Counted from the first letter of the stretch, positions 31,047 to 40,267 are shown. The stretch is DNA of 50,718 nt from an uncultured Clostridia bacterium (GCA_937895935.1 CALBKX010000055.1:1-50718); one strand, 5' to 3'. Program-made: numbers and translations. Notes: generated from the letters alone by a model not told the origin.

Positions 31047-32150
31047 TTATAAAATTCTAACAGGTAAAATTAAGTATAAATATTCTTCCTTGTCAGACAC
31101 AGGAACAACAACGCAAGGGTTGGAAGATGAATTAAATTTGATTTTAATAAATTCATCATTATTTGTTCTTAATGCTTCCATAAAGTAACGTGCATTAAAT
31201 GCAATGAAAAGGTCTTTACCTTTGCTAGAAATGTTGATATTTTCTTTTATGTTTCCGATTTCAGAATTTGATGTTAAAAGCAAATTGTTTTCTTTAATAT
31301 CAAACTTAACTAAGTTGTTTTGCCCAACTTTTGAAAGTAGAGAAGCTCTTTCAAGGGCGTCAGTAAGTTGTGCCTTATTGATTACAATCTCAGTTGTAAA
31401 TTCTGTTGCAATAATTTGTTTATAGTTTAAAAATTCGCCTTCCAAAATTCTAGAAATAACTTTTGTGTCACCTAAGTCCACCATAACATACTTGCTATCA
31501 ATATATATTGAAACCAAATTGTCAGAATCGTCTAAAAGTTTAGCGATTTCTGATAAAGAACGTGCAGGTACAATAACTCCACCATTTACGGTTGAAGAGA
31601 CTACATCTTCAGTCACCATTGCAAGCCTATACCCATCAAGAGCGACTGCTTTAACTGTTTTAGAATTTATTTCTAAAAGTGTGCCTTTTAAAATTGGTCT
31701 TGAATCGTCAACAGCAACTGAGAAAATGCTTTTGTTGATTAAATTTTTTAAATTTAAATTTGTAATGCTAAATTTATCATTACTATCAATCTTATTAAAA
31801 CTTGGATACTCATCTGTTACAAAACATTGAATAAAACTTTCACTATCCATATATTTAATTTTTAATTGATTTTGAGAGTTTAATTCAAGTTCAATTTTTT
31901 CATTAGATAGTTTTTTCATAAATTCAGTGAAAAATTTTCCTGGAACTACAGTTTCACCTTCAACCTTAACCTCTGCTTTGATTTTTTTCTCAATAGATAA
32001 TTCAGTGTCTGTTGCACTTAAAGTTAAAACGTCTTCTTCTGCAACAAGTTTAATACCTTCTAAAATAGGGTTTGTTGTTTTATTTGAAATTGCCTTGCTA
32101 ACTTTTAGCACTGCATCGGATAAATCTAAACCATCACATATAATTTGCAT
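31047..32150 (-). CDS. dnaN: DNA polymerase III beta sliding clamp
   Basis: The clamp tethers the replicative polymerase to DNA. The 367-residue length is normal. I recognise MQIICDGLDLSDAVLKVSKAISNKTTNPILEGIKLVAE, the second-domain start DSRPILKGTLLEI, VALDGYRLAMV, and the C-terminal SNPCVVVPVSDKEEYLYLILPVR. ATG follows GAGGGAAAATA. The gene stands alone, 20 kb from dnaA, unlike the usual dnaA-dnaN pair. Confidence 0.97.
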   Translation of the reverse strand: MQIICDGLDLSDAVLKVSKAISNKTTNPILEGIKLVAEEDVLTLSATDTELSIEKKIKAEVKVEGETVVPGKFFTEFMKKLSNEKIELELNSQNQLKIKYMDSESFIQCFVTDEYPSFNKIDSNDKFSITNLNLKNLINKSIFSVAVDDSRPILKGTLLEINSKTVKAVALDGYRLAMVTEDVVSSTVNGGVIVPARSLSEIAKLLDDSDNLVSIYIDSKYVMVDLGDTKVISRILEGEFLNYKQIIATEFTTEIVINKAQLTDALERASLLSKVGQNNLVKFDIKENNLLLTSNSEIGNIKENINISSKGKDLFIAFNARYFMEALRTNNDEFIKIKFNSSSNPCVVVPVSDKEEYLYLILPVRIL

Positions 32151-32337
32151 ATTATTTTCCCTCTTTAATTAATTTTATAAAATATATTATACCACTTTTG
32201 ATGTGTAAGTGCAAGCGCTTTTCCTACTCTTATTCATAGCAAATCTTAAACTTTTTTTTAAAAAATTAATTATATTATTTTTTTGCTTATTAAATTATTG
32301 AGAAAAAAATAATATTGTGATAAAATAGATGTAAATG

Positions 32338-32423
32338 ATTGCTTTCACTCAAGTAACTTCGCATTTAACCACCAAGTGACGGTTAAATGCTACGTAAAAT
32401 CGTTCAAGCAAATCATTTACATC
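32338..32423. repeat. Family D palindromic repeat, copy 6
   Basis: GATGTAAATG ... CATTTACATC with the GCATTTAACC/GGTTAAATGC centre; directly follows the AT-rich dnaN upstream region. Confidence 0.85.
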
Positions 32424-32462
32424 TAGAAGAAATAAGGATGATTATAATAAAATTAGAATAAA

Positions 32463-32575
32463 GCCACTTGGCGAAGAGGTGTCTTCGAAGAAATATAAGT
32501 TAATGTTTTAATTTTGATTAATCATTATTTTTCCTCTCCTGCCAAGGAGAGGTGGCTTGCAAGTTTTTGCAAGAC
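32463..32575. repeat. Family E repeat, copy with spacer
   Basis: GCCACTTGG and CGAAGAGGTGTCTTCG, then about 55 nt of AT-rich spacer, then CCTCTCCTGCCAAGGAGAGG and a CTTGCAAGTTTTTGCAAG hairpin that replaces CAGTCAA/TTGACTG. Confidence 0.75.
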
Positions 32576-32592
32576 TATAGAGTTTTACCTAA

Positions 32593-32689
32593 ATGCAAAT
32601 GCTTTGCTTACGCTTTACACTTCGCTCTAGTCCACCAAATGACGGACTATCGCTCTCGTTAAAACCGCTTAAAGCAAATCATTTACATC
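32593..32689. repeat. Family D palindromic repeat, copy 7
   Basis: ATGCAAATGCTTTGC start (first bases altered), TAGTCC/GGACTA centre, CATTTACATC end. An open frame crosses it but is repeat-derived. Confidence 0.8.
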
Positions 32690-32759
32690 TAGAAGAAATA
32701 AGGATGATTATAAAATTAAAAAAGCACAACATTAACAATAAACTAAAAAATGTAATAAA

Positions 32760-32875
32760 GCCACTTGGCGAAGAGTGCTCTTCGAAGGATATATTTAATG
32801 TTTTAAAGTTTAATTAATCATTATTTTCCCTCTCCTGCCAAGGAGAGGTGGCAAACGAAGTTTGACGGAGAGGTT
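32760..32875. repeat. Family E repeat, copy with spacer 2
   Basis: GCCACTTGG with CGAAGAGTGCTCTTCG (paired variant of the usual hairpin), AT-rich spacer, CCTCTCCTGCCAAGGAGAGG, and a shorter AAACGAAGTTT hairpin before GACGGAGAGGTTT. Confidence 0.75.
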
Positions 32876-32881
32876 TACACT

Positions 32882-32916
32882 ATGTAAATGATTGCTTTCA
32901 CTCAAGTAACTTCGCG
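32882..32916. repeat. Truncated family D repeat
   Basis: Only the left arm ATGTAAATGATTGCTTTCACTC is present before unrelated sequence; the right arm is missing. Confidence 0.65.
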
Positions 32917-33002
32917 AGATGATTTAAAACGCCAATAAAAAATAATTAAGTTTAAATTTTTGAAAAATATAAAGTAAAAATAACAAAATAAAAGGGGGAT
33001 TT

Positions 33003-33674
33003 ATGGATATTAAAGATATTTTATCTAAATGTGATCATACACTATTAAAGCAAACCGCAACAATGGAAGACATAAAACACTTGTGCGATGAAGGGATGAA
33101 ATATAAAACTGCATCTGTTTGCATTCCGCCTTGCTATGTAAAACTGGCTAAAGATTATTGTGGCGACAAATTGAAAATCTGTACTGTTATTGGTTTTCCT
33201 AATGGATATAACACAACAAAAGTAAAAGTATTTGAAACGCAAGAAGCAATTAATGACGGGGCAGATGAAATTGATATGGTAATCAACATCGGTATGCTTA
33301 AAGCCAAAAATTATGATTACGTTTACAATGAAATTTGCAAAATAAATGAAGTATGTTTAAAAAACAATAAAATTTTAAAGGTAATTATTGAAACCTGCCT
33401 TTTGACTGACGATGAAAAAATAAAAATGTGTGAACTTGTGACCAATGCTAAGGCAGAGTATATTAAAACGTCAACTGGCTTTTCAACTAATGGGGCAACG
33501 TTTGAAGATGTTGAACTTTTTAAAAAGCACATTGGGGAAAATGTAAAAATCAAGGCCGCGGGAGGAATTTCAAGTATTGGAGATGCTGAAAAATTTATCT
33601 ATTTAGGGGCTAGCCGATTAGGAACTAGCAGAGTGGTTAAAATAGCTTCGGAAAACAATTTAAAAGTAGAGTAA
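33003..33674 (+). CDS. deoC: Deoxyribose-phosphate aldolase
   Basis: DeoC splits 2-deoxyribose 5-phosphate to glyceraldehyde 3-phosphate and acetaldehyde. The 223-residue TIM barrel shows CDHTLLKQTAT, ASVCIPPCYV, CTVIGFPNG, GADEIDMVINIGML, KVIIETCLL, the Schiff-base lysine in EYIKTSTGFS, and KAAGGI. ATG follows AAGGGGGATTT. No deoxynucleoside genes adjoin it; the next gene starts 2 nt after its stop. Confidence 0.97.
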   Translation: MDIKDILSKCDHTLLKQTATMEDIKHLCDEGMKYKTASVCIPPCYVKLAKDYCGDKLKICTVIGFPNGYNTTKVKVFETQEAINDGADEIDMVINIGMLKAKNYDYVYNEICKINEVCLKNNKILKVIIETCLLTDDEKIKMCELVTNAKAEYIKTSTGFSTNGATFEDVELFKKHIGENVKIKAAGGISSIGDAEKFIYLGASRLGTSRVVKIASENNLKVE

Positions 33675-33676
33675 AA

Positions 33677-33868
33677 ATGGCTGATAAAAATTCTATTTAT
33701 AAAAAAATCAATAATTTAGATGAAGAATTTAAATTAAACGAATATACCGTTCAAGAACTTGAAGAAATGTTTAACGTTAAAAAAAATAGTAAAAAAATAT
33801 TTAAAGAGAAATATTTTGAGTTTTATGACGATGTTAAATCAAGTTCGTTAAAAAAACAAGACTGGTAA
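33677..33868 (+). CDS. Small hypothetical protein in operon with deoC
   Basis: The 63-residue, lysine/glutamate-rich, probably helical protein (YTVQELEEMFNVKKNSKKIFKEKYFEFYDDVKSSSLKKQDW) is unknown to me. It starts 2 nt after the deoC stop, so it is likely translated with it. AAAAGTAGAGTAAAA is the only weak ribosome binding site, inside the end of deoC. Confidence 0.55.
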   Translation: MADKNSIYKKINNLDEEFKLNEYTVQELEEMFNVKKNSKKIFKEKYFEFYDDVKSSSLKKQDW

Positions 33869-33952
33869 TTTTTTCAAGAATTAATTTAGTTACACAATCT
33901 AAAAAAACCATCAATTTGAAAACGTACTCTTAAAATTTTTACAAAATATTAA

Positions 33953-34083
33953 AATTTGAAAAAATCAAATTTTTAAGTTGCATAAACACAACTTTTTCTA
34001 GGAATAGTGGCATTTAACAATTCGAAAACCCGAATGTTGCAGGCAAGTATCCGTTGGGCTTGCTTACCTACAACTTCTGATAC
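33953..34083. repeat. Decayed module A plus module B, inverted
   Basis: AAAATTTG/CAAATTTT, a degenerate AAGTTG..AACTT hairpin, then a module B with GTTGCAGGCAAG...CTTGCTTACCTACAAC ending TTCTGAT. It fills most of the 245-nt gap before the P-type ATPase gene. Confidence 0.6.
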
Positions 34084-34113
34084 ATTAAGAAAAAAATAAA
34101 AAAAGGAAAGAAA

Positions 34114-36651
34114 ATGTTTAATAAAAAAAAGAATATTGATACATCTCGTTATTTTCCAGATTTAAATTATGGGCTTAATAAAAAACAAGTTGAAAATCGA
34201 AAATTGGCGGGACTTATTAACAAAACCAAACAAAATTCAGGTAAATCATATTTTAGAATATTTTTTGATAATATTTGCACGTTTTTTAATTTAATTTGGG
34301 CAATTGTTTTTGTTGCATTGTTAATTGTTAGGTCATATTCAGATTTATTCTTTATTATTGTCATTTTGCTCAACACAACTATTGCAATTATTCAAGAAAT
34401 TAAGGCAAAAGTGACGGTGGAGAAGTTGTCCTATGTCAGTGCTCCAAAACTAATTGTAATTAGGGAAGGAAAAGAGGAAAAAATACTTTCCACAAAACTT
34501 TGCTTAGACGATATTATTAAACTATCCACAGGTAACCAAATTCCAACAGATTGCATTTTAAAAGATGGTATGGTTGAAGTAAATGAAAGTTTGCTAACAG
34601 GCGAATCACAACCGGTCAAAAAAAATATAGGCGATACATTGTTTGCAGGAAGTTTTATAATTTCTGGTGGATGCGTAGCTCAAGTTAATAAAGTGGGCAA
34701 GGATAGTTATATACAAACAGTTGCAAAAGAAGCTAAAAAATTTAAAAGCCCTCAGTCTGATTTATTTAAAGATATAAACTCTCTTATAAAGTATATAGGT
34801 ATACTGATTATTCCTGTTGGCGCACTTATGCTATTTAACAATTACTATGCTTATGGAAAAGTATGGGAAGTGGCAGTTGCTAAAACTTGTGGAAGCATAA
34901 CAGGAATGGTACCTGCGGGTATGTTTTTACTTATAACCATTGCTCTATCGTTGGGTGTTATAAAACTCGGAAAAAAGAAAACCCTAGTACAGGACATCTA
35001 CAGCATTGAAATGTTGGCAAGAACAAATGTTTTGTGTCTTGATAAAACAGGAACAATAACAGACGGAACAATGCGTGTTTGTGAACATATCAACTTAAAA
35101 CAAACAAGTTTAGTTCCAAATGAGGTTGCAATTTCAAACATATTGAATGCTCAACGTTCAAACAATCAAACATCAAATGCGTTAGTTTTATTTTATAAAA
35201 AGACCAACGAATTAAGCGTAACAAAAAATATTGAATTTTCAAGTGCAAGAAAATTTACTGCCACAAGTTTTGAAGGCGTAGGAACATTTGCCCTTGGAGC
35301 GCCAGAGTTTATACACGTTGGTGCTTTAGATGAAAAACTAGAAAATACTATTTTCCAAAAAACAAATGACGGGAAAAGAGTTTTGATGCTTGCATACTCT
35401 CCTGAACAAATAGTTAAAAATGAATTGCCATATTATATGGAACCAATGGCACTTATTGTTTTAGAAGACCATATAAGAGAAGATGCTATTGATACAATAA
35501 ATTGGTTTAAACAAAACGATGTAAAAATAAAAATTATTTCAGGAGACAACCCATACACTGTATCAAATATAGCAAAACGTGTAGGTGTGGAAAATGCAGA
35601 CGCTTGCGTAAGTTTAGAGGGGTTGAGTTTGTCTGAAGTTGAAAAGATAGCAGATAATTTCACCGTTTTCGGACGTGTAAGCCCTGAGCAAAAACATACT
35701 TTAATAAAAGCATTAAAAAAGAAAGGCTACACGGTGGCAATGACTGGCGATGGGGTTAATGACACTCTTGCCCTAAAGGAAGCGGATTGTTCAATAGCAA
35801 TGGCAGACGGAAGTGAAGTTGCCAGAAACTTGTCCAACATAGTTTTGTTAGATAGCAAGTTCAGTTCTTTGCCAGCTGTTGTTAAAGAGGGCAGGCAAGT
35901 AATAAACAATGTTCAACAATCAAGTACATTATTCTTGATGAAAACAGTATTCACGCTTTTGCTTTCACTTATAACTATAATTACAAGAAGTCCTTATCCA
36001 TTCAGTCCAAGCCAGTTATTACTACTTGAAATGTTTGTAATAGGCTTGCCATCTGTTATTCTTGCTATTCAACCAAACGACAAACTTATTACTGGTGATT
36101 TCACAACTGCAGTGTTAAAAAGAGCATTGCCAAATGGTCTTTTAATGCTATTTAACATTCTTGTTGTAATAACTTTAAACAATTTTAACTTTTTTACTCC
36201 GCTTGAGTATTCAACTGTCAGCACTCTTGTTTTAATTGGAACAGGTTTTGTAAATTTACTATATATATGTTTCCCATTAAATGTTTTAAGAGCGGTTTGC
36301 GTAACTTTGTCAGGTGGTTTGCTACTGCTTGGTTCACTGTCATTGGGTGGATTCTTTGGAATTGTAGAGTGTACCTTTAAAGTTATAATGGTGTTTTTAA
36401 TTTTAACGGGAATAGCCATTCCTCTTCATATATTCATTCCAAAACTTAGTGATTTCTTGTTTGACAAAATAAAAAAGATGGATAAAACTATCAAAGAAAA
36501 AACTGCAAAAAATAAACAAGAAAAAATACTAAAAAAACGTGAAAATAAACTTAAAAAAGACCAATTTAAAAAACTTAAATCTAAAAATGCTAAAAAGAAA
36601 AAAATATATAAAGGTGAAATCGTCATAAAAGATTTAGATGGTGAAGAATAA
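34114..36651 (+). CDS. P-type cation-transporting ATPase
   Basis: The 845-residue pump has the actuator motif LLTGES, the transmembrane-4 sequence SITGMVPAGMFLLITIALS, the phosphorylation site LDKTGTITDG with Asp310, and the hinge MTGDGVNDTLALKEADCSIAMADGSEVA. C-terminal helices follow. MVPAG rather than a heavy-metal CPC motif, and no N-terminal metal-binding domain, place it near CtpE-like pumps (calcium or other alkali/alkaline-earth ions). The C terminus (about 790-845) is unusually lysine-rich and cytosolic. ATG follows AAAAAGGAAAG. The ion is not determinable here. Confidence 0.92.
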   Translation: MFNKKKNIDTSRYFPDLNYGLNKKQVENRKLAGLINKTKQNSGKSYFRIFFDNICTFFNLIWAIVFVALLIVRSYSDLFFIIVILLNTTIAIIQEIKAKVTVEKLSYVSAPKLIVIREGKEEKILSTKLCLDDIIKLSTGNQIPTDCILKDGMVEVNESLLTGESQPVKKNIGDTLFAGSFIISGGCVAQVNKVGKDSYIQTVAKEAKKFKSPQSDLFKDINSLIKYIGILIIPVGALMLFNNYYAYGKVWEVAVAKTCGSITGMVPAGMFLLITIALSLGVIKLGKKKTLVQDIYSIEMLARTNVLCLDKTGTITDGTMRVCEHINLKQTSLVPNEVAISNILNAQRSNNQTSNALVLFYKKTNELSVTKNIEFSSARKFTATSFEGVGTFALGAPEFIHVGALDEKLENTIFQKTNDGKRVLMLAYSPEQIVKNELPYYMEPMALIVLEDHIREDAIDTINWFKQNDVKIKIISGDNPYTVSNIAKRVGVENADACVSLEGLSLSEVEKIADNFTVFGRVSPEQKHTLIKALKKKGYTVAMTGDGVNDTLALKEADCSIAMADGSEVARNLSNIVLLDSKFSSLPAVVKEGRQVINNVQQSSTLFLMKTVFTLLLSLITIITRSPYPFSPSQLLLLEMFVIGLPSVILAIQPNDKLITGDFTTAVLKRALPNGLLMLFNILVVITLNNFNFFTPLEYSTVSTLVLIGTGFVNLLYICFPLNVLRAVCVTLSGGLLLLGSLSLGGFFGIVECTFKVIMVFLILTGIAIPLHIFIPKLSDFLFDKIKKMDKTIKEKTAKNKQEKILKKRENKLKKDQFKKLKSKNAKKKKIYKGEIVIKDLDGEE

Positions 36652-36658
36652 ACAAATT

Positions 36659-37315
36659 ATGAAAAAATTTATATTGATTTTATTGATACTTGCTTTTGGT
36701 AGTTTTTTGGCTTTGCCGAAAAACTATTGCAGAGCGGAAATACCTGCACAAGTAAGAGTTGCCTGGTCAAAAATAAAAGTGTTTGCTGACACAAACAATA
36801 ATGAAGATACAGTTATAATATGTACATTAAATTACAATGACCATTTACAAACAATAGGAACAGAGGAAATTTTGGGCTCAAGCGGATTAAAATATTACAA
36901 AGTTGAGATAACAGACAATGAATTATACTCTTTTGGATATGTTTTAATATCTCAAGTGATAGACTCTGATGTAAAATCGCCAAATAAAAAACTATATCCA
37001 AATGCAGAAATTGTAAAAGATACGTATGTTTTTGTGTTGGAGCAAAATAACTATGTGAAAACGGAAACACAATTACCTCAAGGCACTAAAATTAAAATCT
37101 TAAGCGGGTATTCTAAAGCTAAAAAGTACACACAAATTCAGTATGAAACAGAGGATAATGAAATAGTCACCGCATATATTCAAACGGACTCCATAAAAAC
37201 ATCGCAAATTCCCAAAACATTGATTGGTGTCATAATAATTATTGCAACAACAATATCATTGGTATTAATCATATTCGGCATAACAATCAAAAAGAAAAAA
37301 TCTATCTTAAAATGA
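36659..37315 (+). CDS. Secreted, membrane-anchored protein with SH3-like region
   Basis: The protein has an N-terminal signal peptide (KKFILILLILAFGSFLALP), an extracytoplasmic region of about 150 residues, and a C-terminal membrane helix (TLIGVIIIIATTISLVLIIFGI) with a lysine-rich tail, so it is anchored at the cell surface. The region from IPAQVRVAWSKIKVFAD onward resembles a bacterial SH3-type fold by pattern only. I start at ATG 36659 (MKKFILIL); an ATG at 36638 overlaps the ATPase gene by 14 nt. It is probably co-transcribed with the ATPase. Confidence 0.7.
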   Translation: MKKFILILLILAFGSFLALPKNYCRAEIPAQVRVAWSKIKVFADTNNNEDTVIICTLNYNDHLQTIGTEEILGSSGLKYYKVEITDNELYSFGYVLISQVIDSDVKSPNKKLYPNAEIVKDTYVFVLEQNNYVKTETQLPQGTKIKILSGYSKAKKYTQIQYETEDNEIVTAYIQTDSIKTSQIPKTLIGVIIIIATTISLVLIIFGITIKKKKSILK

Positions 37316-37394
37316 TTTAATTTGTAAAATATTTACATTATTAATTTAAATTTTGAATATAAAATTTTGTATTTTTTTGATTGAATATTTAAAA

Positions 37395-37435
37395 AATCGA
37401 AACTTCAAATTGGTTGAAGTTTCGATTAGTTTTTT
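37395..37435. terminator. Bidirectional hairpin terminator
   Basis: A perfect 14-bp stem (AATCGAAACTTCAA at 37395-37408, TTGAAGTTTCGATT at 37414-37427), with A run before and T run after, between convergent genes. Confidence 0.9.
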
Positions 37436-37443
37436 ATTAAATT

Positions 37444-38064
37444 TTAATTTTTTTTCTTTCTAAAAATATTCCATAAAATAATCAGTACTTGCATAGGAAT
37501 TGCAATAATCATAAAAAACCAAATGTTAGATAAATTGTTTATAGACAAACATATTGATAGTGCAAGGGTCCAAAGAAGCAATGATTCAAATATGGCTAGC
37601 AAAAATTGTGTAGATTTAGTTTGTTTAAAAAATATTGGAGTCAAAACAACACAAACAATAAAACTAACTGGCAGTGCATATATAAAGGCCAAATATGCAA
37701 AGTCGGGCATTAAATTTGCAATTTTAAACACGACAAAAACAATTGTCGCAACAAGCCAAACAAGTCCAACAGACAAAAGTGTTGCCAAAATTTTGTTTTG
37801 TAAAATCTTTTTTAAAGATGGGATAGATTTCTGTTTTTTTACATTGTAGCCTGATAAATCGTTGAGTGTTATTCCAAAAAAATCTGCAATTTGCTTTAAA
37901 ACAATAACATCAGGCAAACTTTCGCCTCGTTCCCATTTGGAAACAGCCTTGTCAGAATAGTTTAACTTTTCAGCAAAATCAATTTGCGAAAGACCAGCGA
38001 GTTTTCTATAACTCGCTATATTTTTTCCTATAATATCTTTTAAATCCTCAATTTTTTCTTCCAT
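37444..38064 (-). CDS. XRE-family regulator with C-terminal membrane domain
   Basis: Residues about 10-65 form an XRE helix-turn-helix (IASYRKLAGLSQIDFAEKLNYSDKAVSKWERGESLPDV), and the rest holds four hydrophobic helices (about residues 95-200). Membrane-tethered XRE proteins of this kind are common in Firmicutes, and their signals are mostly unknown. I choose the second ATG (38064, MEEKIEDLK): a TTTACA-N17-TATAAA promoter puts the transcript start at about that codon, whereas the first ATG would lie upstream of it. There is no ribosome binding site. Confidence 0.8.
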   Translation of the reverse strand: MEEKIEDLKDIIGKNIASYRKLAGLSQIDFAEKLNYSDKAVSKWERGESLPDVIVLKQIADFFGITLNDLSGYNVKKQKSIPSLKKILQNKILATLLSVGLVWLVATIVFVVFKIANLMPDFAYLAFIYALPVSFIVCVVLTPIFFKQTKSTQFLLAIFESLLLWTLALSICLSINNLSNIWFFMIIAIPMQVLIILWNIFRKKKN

Positions 38065-38071
38065 AAACATA

Positions 38072-38100
38072 TTTATACTATAATTTTTAATTTTTGTAAA
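38072..38100 (-). promoter_or_regulatory. Promoter of the XRE regulator gene
   Basis: TTTACA (38100-38095) and TATAAA (38077-38072) with a 17-nt spacer; the predicted start is at about 38065-38064, the second ATG. Confidence 0.6.
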
Positions 38101-38282
38101 GTTTATTTTTAGTCATTCCACTCGCAGTAGAGTCGAATTTTGTCATCTCTACTTTTGGTTTTATATATGTATATATAAATTTTATATAGTAGGTTGAGCA
38201 ATCAATAAAATTGTTAATAAAATACAATTGAAAATAGCGGAAAATTTTTGCTATTGATTAAAATTTGGAGGCAATAAAAAAT

Positions 38283-39119
38283 ATGAGTATAGCAATATCA
38301 GCAGAAAGCACAATAGATTTACCAAAAGATTTATTAGAAAAATTTAATATATCAACAGTTCCTTTTACAATTCTTTTAGGCGATGAAACAGTTTTGGACG
38401 GGGTAGTTCCAACAGAAAGCATTTTTGATTTTGTGGAAAAAAATAAAGTTTTACCTAAAACAAGTGCAGTTAATGAGTATCAATATGTGGAGCATTTTTC
38501 CAAACTTTTAAAAACATCAGACGCTGTTATCCACTTTTCTCTTTCAAGTGAAATGAGCAGTGCTTATGCAAATGCAGTAAAAGCAAGCAAGGAATTAAAA
38601 AATGTTTATGTAATTGATAGCAGAAGTTTAAGTACAGGCATTGCACTTCTTGCAATCAAAGCATCACGCCTAGCATCTTCAGGTAAAAGTGCAGAACAGA
38701 TTGTTTCAATTGTTAAAGAAGCAACAAAAAATGTTCAAGCAAGTTTTGTTATTAACAAATTGGATTATTTAAAAAAAGGTGGAAGGTGTTCTTTTCTTGC
38801 ACTTTTTGGTGCAAACCTTTTAAAAATTAGACCTCAAATTATAGTTTCAAATGGGAAAATGATTTCTGGTAAAAAATATAGAGGTGACTATAATTTGGTG
38901 GTTAAAAATTACTGTGCAGATACATTAAAACAATTTCCAAGCCAAGATAAATCAATCGCGTTTATCACTTACACAACTGCCAGTGATTTAGCCGTTCAAT
39001 ATGCTGAGGATGCGTTGAAAGGTGCGGGATTTAAAGAGATATATAAAACAAGAGCGGGTGGAACTATCGCAAGTCATTGCGGACCTAACACTCTAGGAAT
39101 TTTGTTTTTGACTATTTAA
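38283..39119 (+). CDS. DegV family fatty-acid-binding protein, paralog 1
   Basis: DegV (FakB-type) proteins hold a fatty acid and deliver it to a kinase for phospholipid synthesis. Visible family strings are ISAESTIDLPKDLLEK, HFSLSSEMSSAYANA, VYVIDSRSLSTGI, KGGRCSFLALFGANLLKIRPQI and GGTIASHCGPNTLGILF. I use ATG 38283, with GGAGG 12 nt upstream. The product is 278 residues, the usual size. A second paralog lies at 41051. No FakA-type kinase gene is nearby. Confidence 0.9.
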   Translation: MSIAISAESTIDLPKDLLEKFNISTVPFTILLGDETVLDGVVPTESIFDFVEKNKVLPKTSAVNEYQYVEHFSKLLKTSDAVIHFSLSSEMSSAYANAVKASKELKNVYVIDSRSLSTGIALLAIKASRLASSGKSAEQIVSIVKEATKNVQASFVINKLDYLKKGGRCSFLALFGANLLKIRPQIIVSNGKMISGKKYRGDYNLVVKNYCADTLKQFPSQDKSIAFITYTTASDLAVQYAEDALKGAGFKEIYKTRAGGTIASHCGPNTLGILFLTI

Positions 39120-39161
39120 TTTTGTAAATTACTAATTTAAAATTTTTGTATTGTAATTAAA

Positions 39162-39191
39162 TTGACTTTATAATTTTTTTGATACTAATAT
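39162..39191 (+). promoter_or_regulatory. Promoter of the YugP-like gene
   Basis: TTGACT (39162-39167) and TAATAT (39186-39191) with an 18-nt spacer place the start point at about 39198, the A of the ATG. Confidence 0.5.
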
Positions 39192-39197
39192 ATAATA

Positions 39198-39893
39198 ATG
39201 GATGTTAAAATTGTTATTTTGATAGTGGTAGCTGTTTTAGTATTACTTGTTACGGTAGGTTTAGCGGTTGTAAATTTTTCAGCAGTGGAAATGTTTTCCA
39301 AATACAAACAAACTGAAAAATATCCAACCCAAATAACACCAGTAATGTTTGCTAATTTGATTTCTAAATTGTTTTTTAATAACATGGTAATAATAAAGTT
39401 TAACAAAAAGTTATTTAGTGATAGTTTTTCGTCAAACGGAACTTTAGTGTTATGTGAACAATATGCAAACTCAAATAATTTAGCGGGCTTATCAATTTGT
39501 GCACACGAATTAGGACACGCTTTTCAGTTTAAAAACCAAAAAACAAAAATGAAAAAATACTGTAAAAAAGTAAACTTTTGTAAAGTGATATCAAAGTTTA
39601 TTATTCCTTTAATAATTTTATCTTGTATTTTGCTTATTTTTGATAAACTATTTTTTTCTATAGTTATTTTTGCTGTTTGTTTTGTGATTTTTGTTTTTGC
39701 AATGGCAATTAAAATTTCTACAATAAAAATTGAAAAAGAGGCGAGTGAAATAGCACTTGACCTCTTAAAAAAATATGGAGAATTAACTGAAAATGAAATT
39801 AAAAAATCAAAATTGTTTTTAAATTCAGCAAAGTTGACATATGTTGCCGATTTATTAAAATCTATGTTGAAGTGGACAGGCCTCACCAAATGA
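39198..39893 (+). CDS. YugP-like zinc metallopeptidase, membrane
   Basis: The 231-residue protein has an N-terminal membrane helix (VKIVILIVVAVLVLLVTVGLAVV), the zinc motif ICAHELGHAFQF (HExxH) near residue 100, two central helices (FIIPLIILSCILLIF, IVIFAVCFVIFVFAMAI), and IEKEASEIALDLL downstream, matching the arrangement of the YugP (Zn_peptidase_2) family. The substrate is unknown. There is no Shine-Dalgarno sequence; promoter placement suggests a leaderless message. Confidence 0.8.
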   Translation: MDVKIVILIVVAVLVLLVTVGLAVVNFSAVEMFSKYKQTEKYPTQITPVMFANLISKLFFNNMVIIKFNKKLFSDSFSSNGTLVLCEQYANSNNLAGLSICAHELGHAFQFKNQKTKMKKYCKKVNFCKVISKFIIPLIILSCILLIFDKLFFSIVIFAVCFVIFVFAMAIKISTIKIEKEASEIALDLLKKYGELTENEIKKSKLFLNSAKLTYVADLLKSMLKWTGLTK

Positions 39894-39934
39894 TGGGCAA
39901 AATGCCACCACGTGAAGGGATGCAATGAAAAGTT

Positions 39935-40204
39935 TTATTTTGAAATTTCTATATTTAGAGTTTTGAATTTTTTATATTCGTTTTGCAAGTAAGCATTAGA
40001 ATATACATCTGAAATACTGTCAAATTTTTCATTAGGCAGTATTTTTTTTGCTAACACCACAATTATTTTATCCAGTGGCAAAACATGGCTATTATACCAT
40101 TTTCTTTCATCAGGAAAACTTAACATATTAATCATATTATCGCCAAAATGACTTTTTACTAATTTTTCTCTTAAGTCTATAGTATTTACAAATTTTTTTA
40201 TCAT
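39935..40204 (-). CDS. Hypothetical protein
   Basis: An 89-residue soluble protein (MIKKFVNTIDLREKLVKSHFGDNMINMLSFPDERKW...), not recognised. ATG follows AGAGGAAAATAG, a usable ribosome binding site, and codon use looks like its neighbours. It is convergent with the YugP-like gene, 41 nt away. Confidence 0.55.
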   Translation of the reverse strand: MIKKFVNTIDLREKLVKSHFGDNMINMLSFPDERKWYNSHVLPLDKIIVVLAKKILPNEKFDSISDVYSNAYLQNEYKKFKTLNIEISK

Positions 40205-40267
40205 TCTATTTTCCTCTATTGTTTAATAGTATATCAAAAAAAGTTAAAATATGCAAGGAGTGTAAAT

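Noticed and set aside
32593..32817. Open frame of 74 codons on the plus strand
   Set aside because: It is a read-through of family D and E repeats and repeats their arms in translation.
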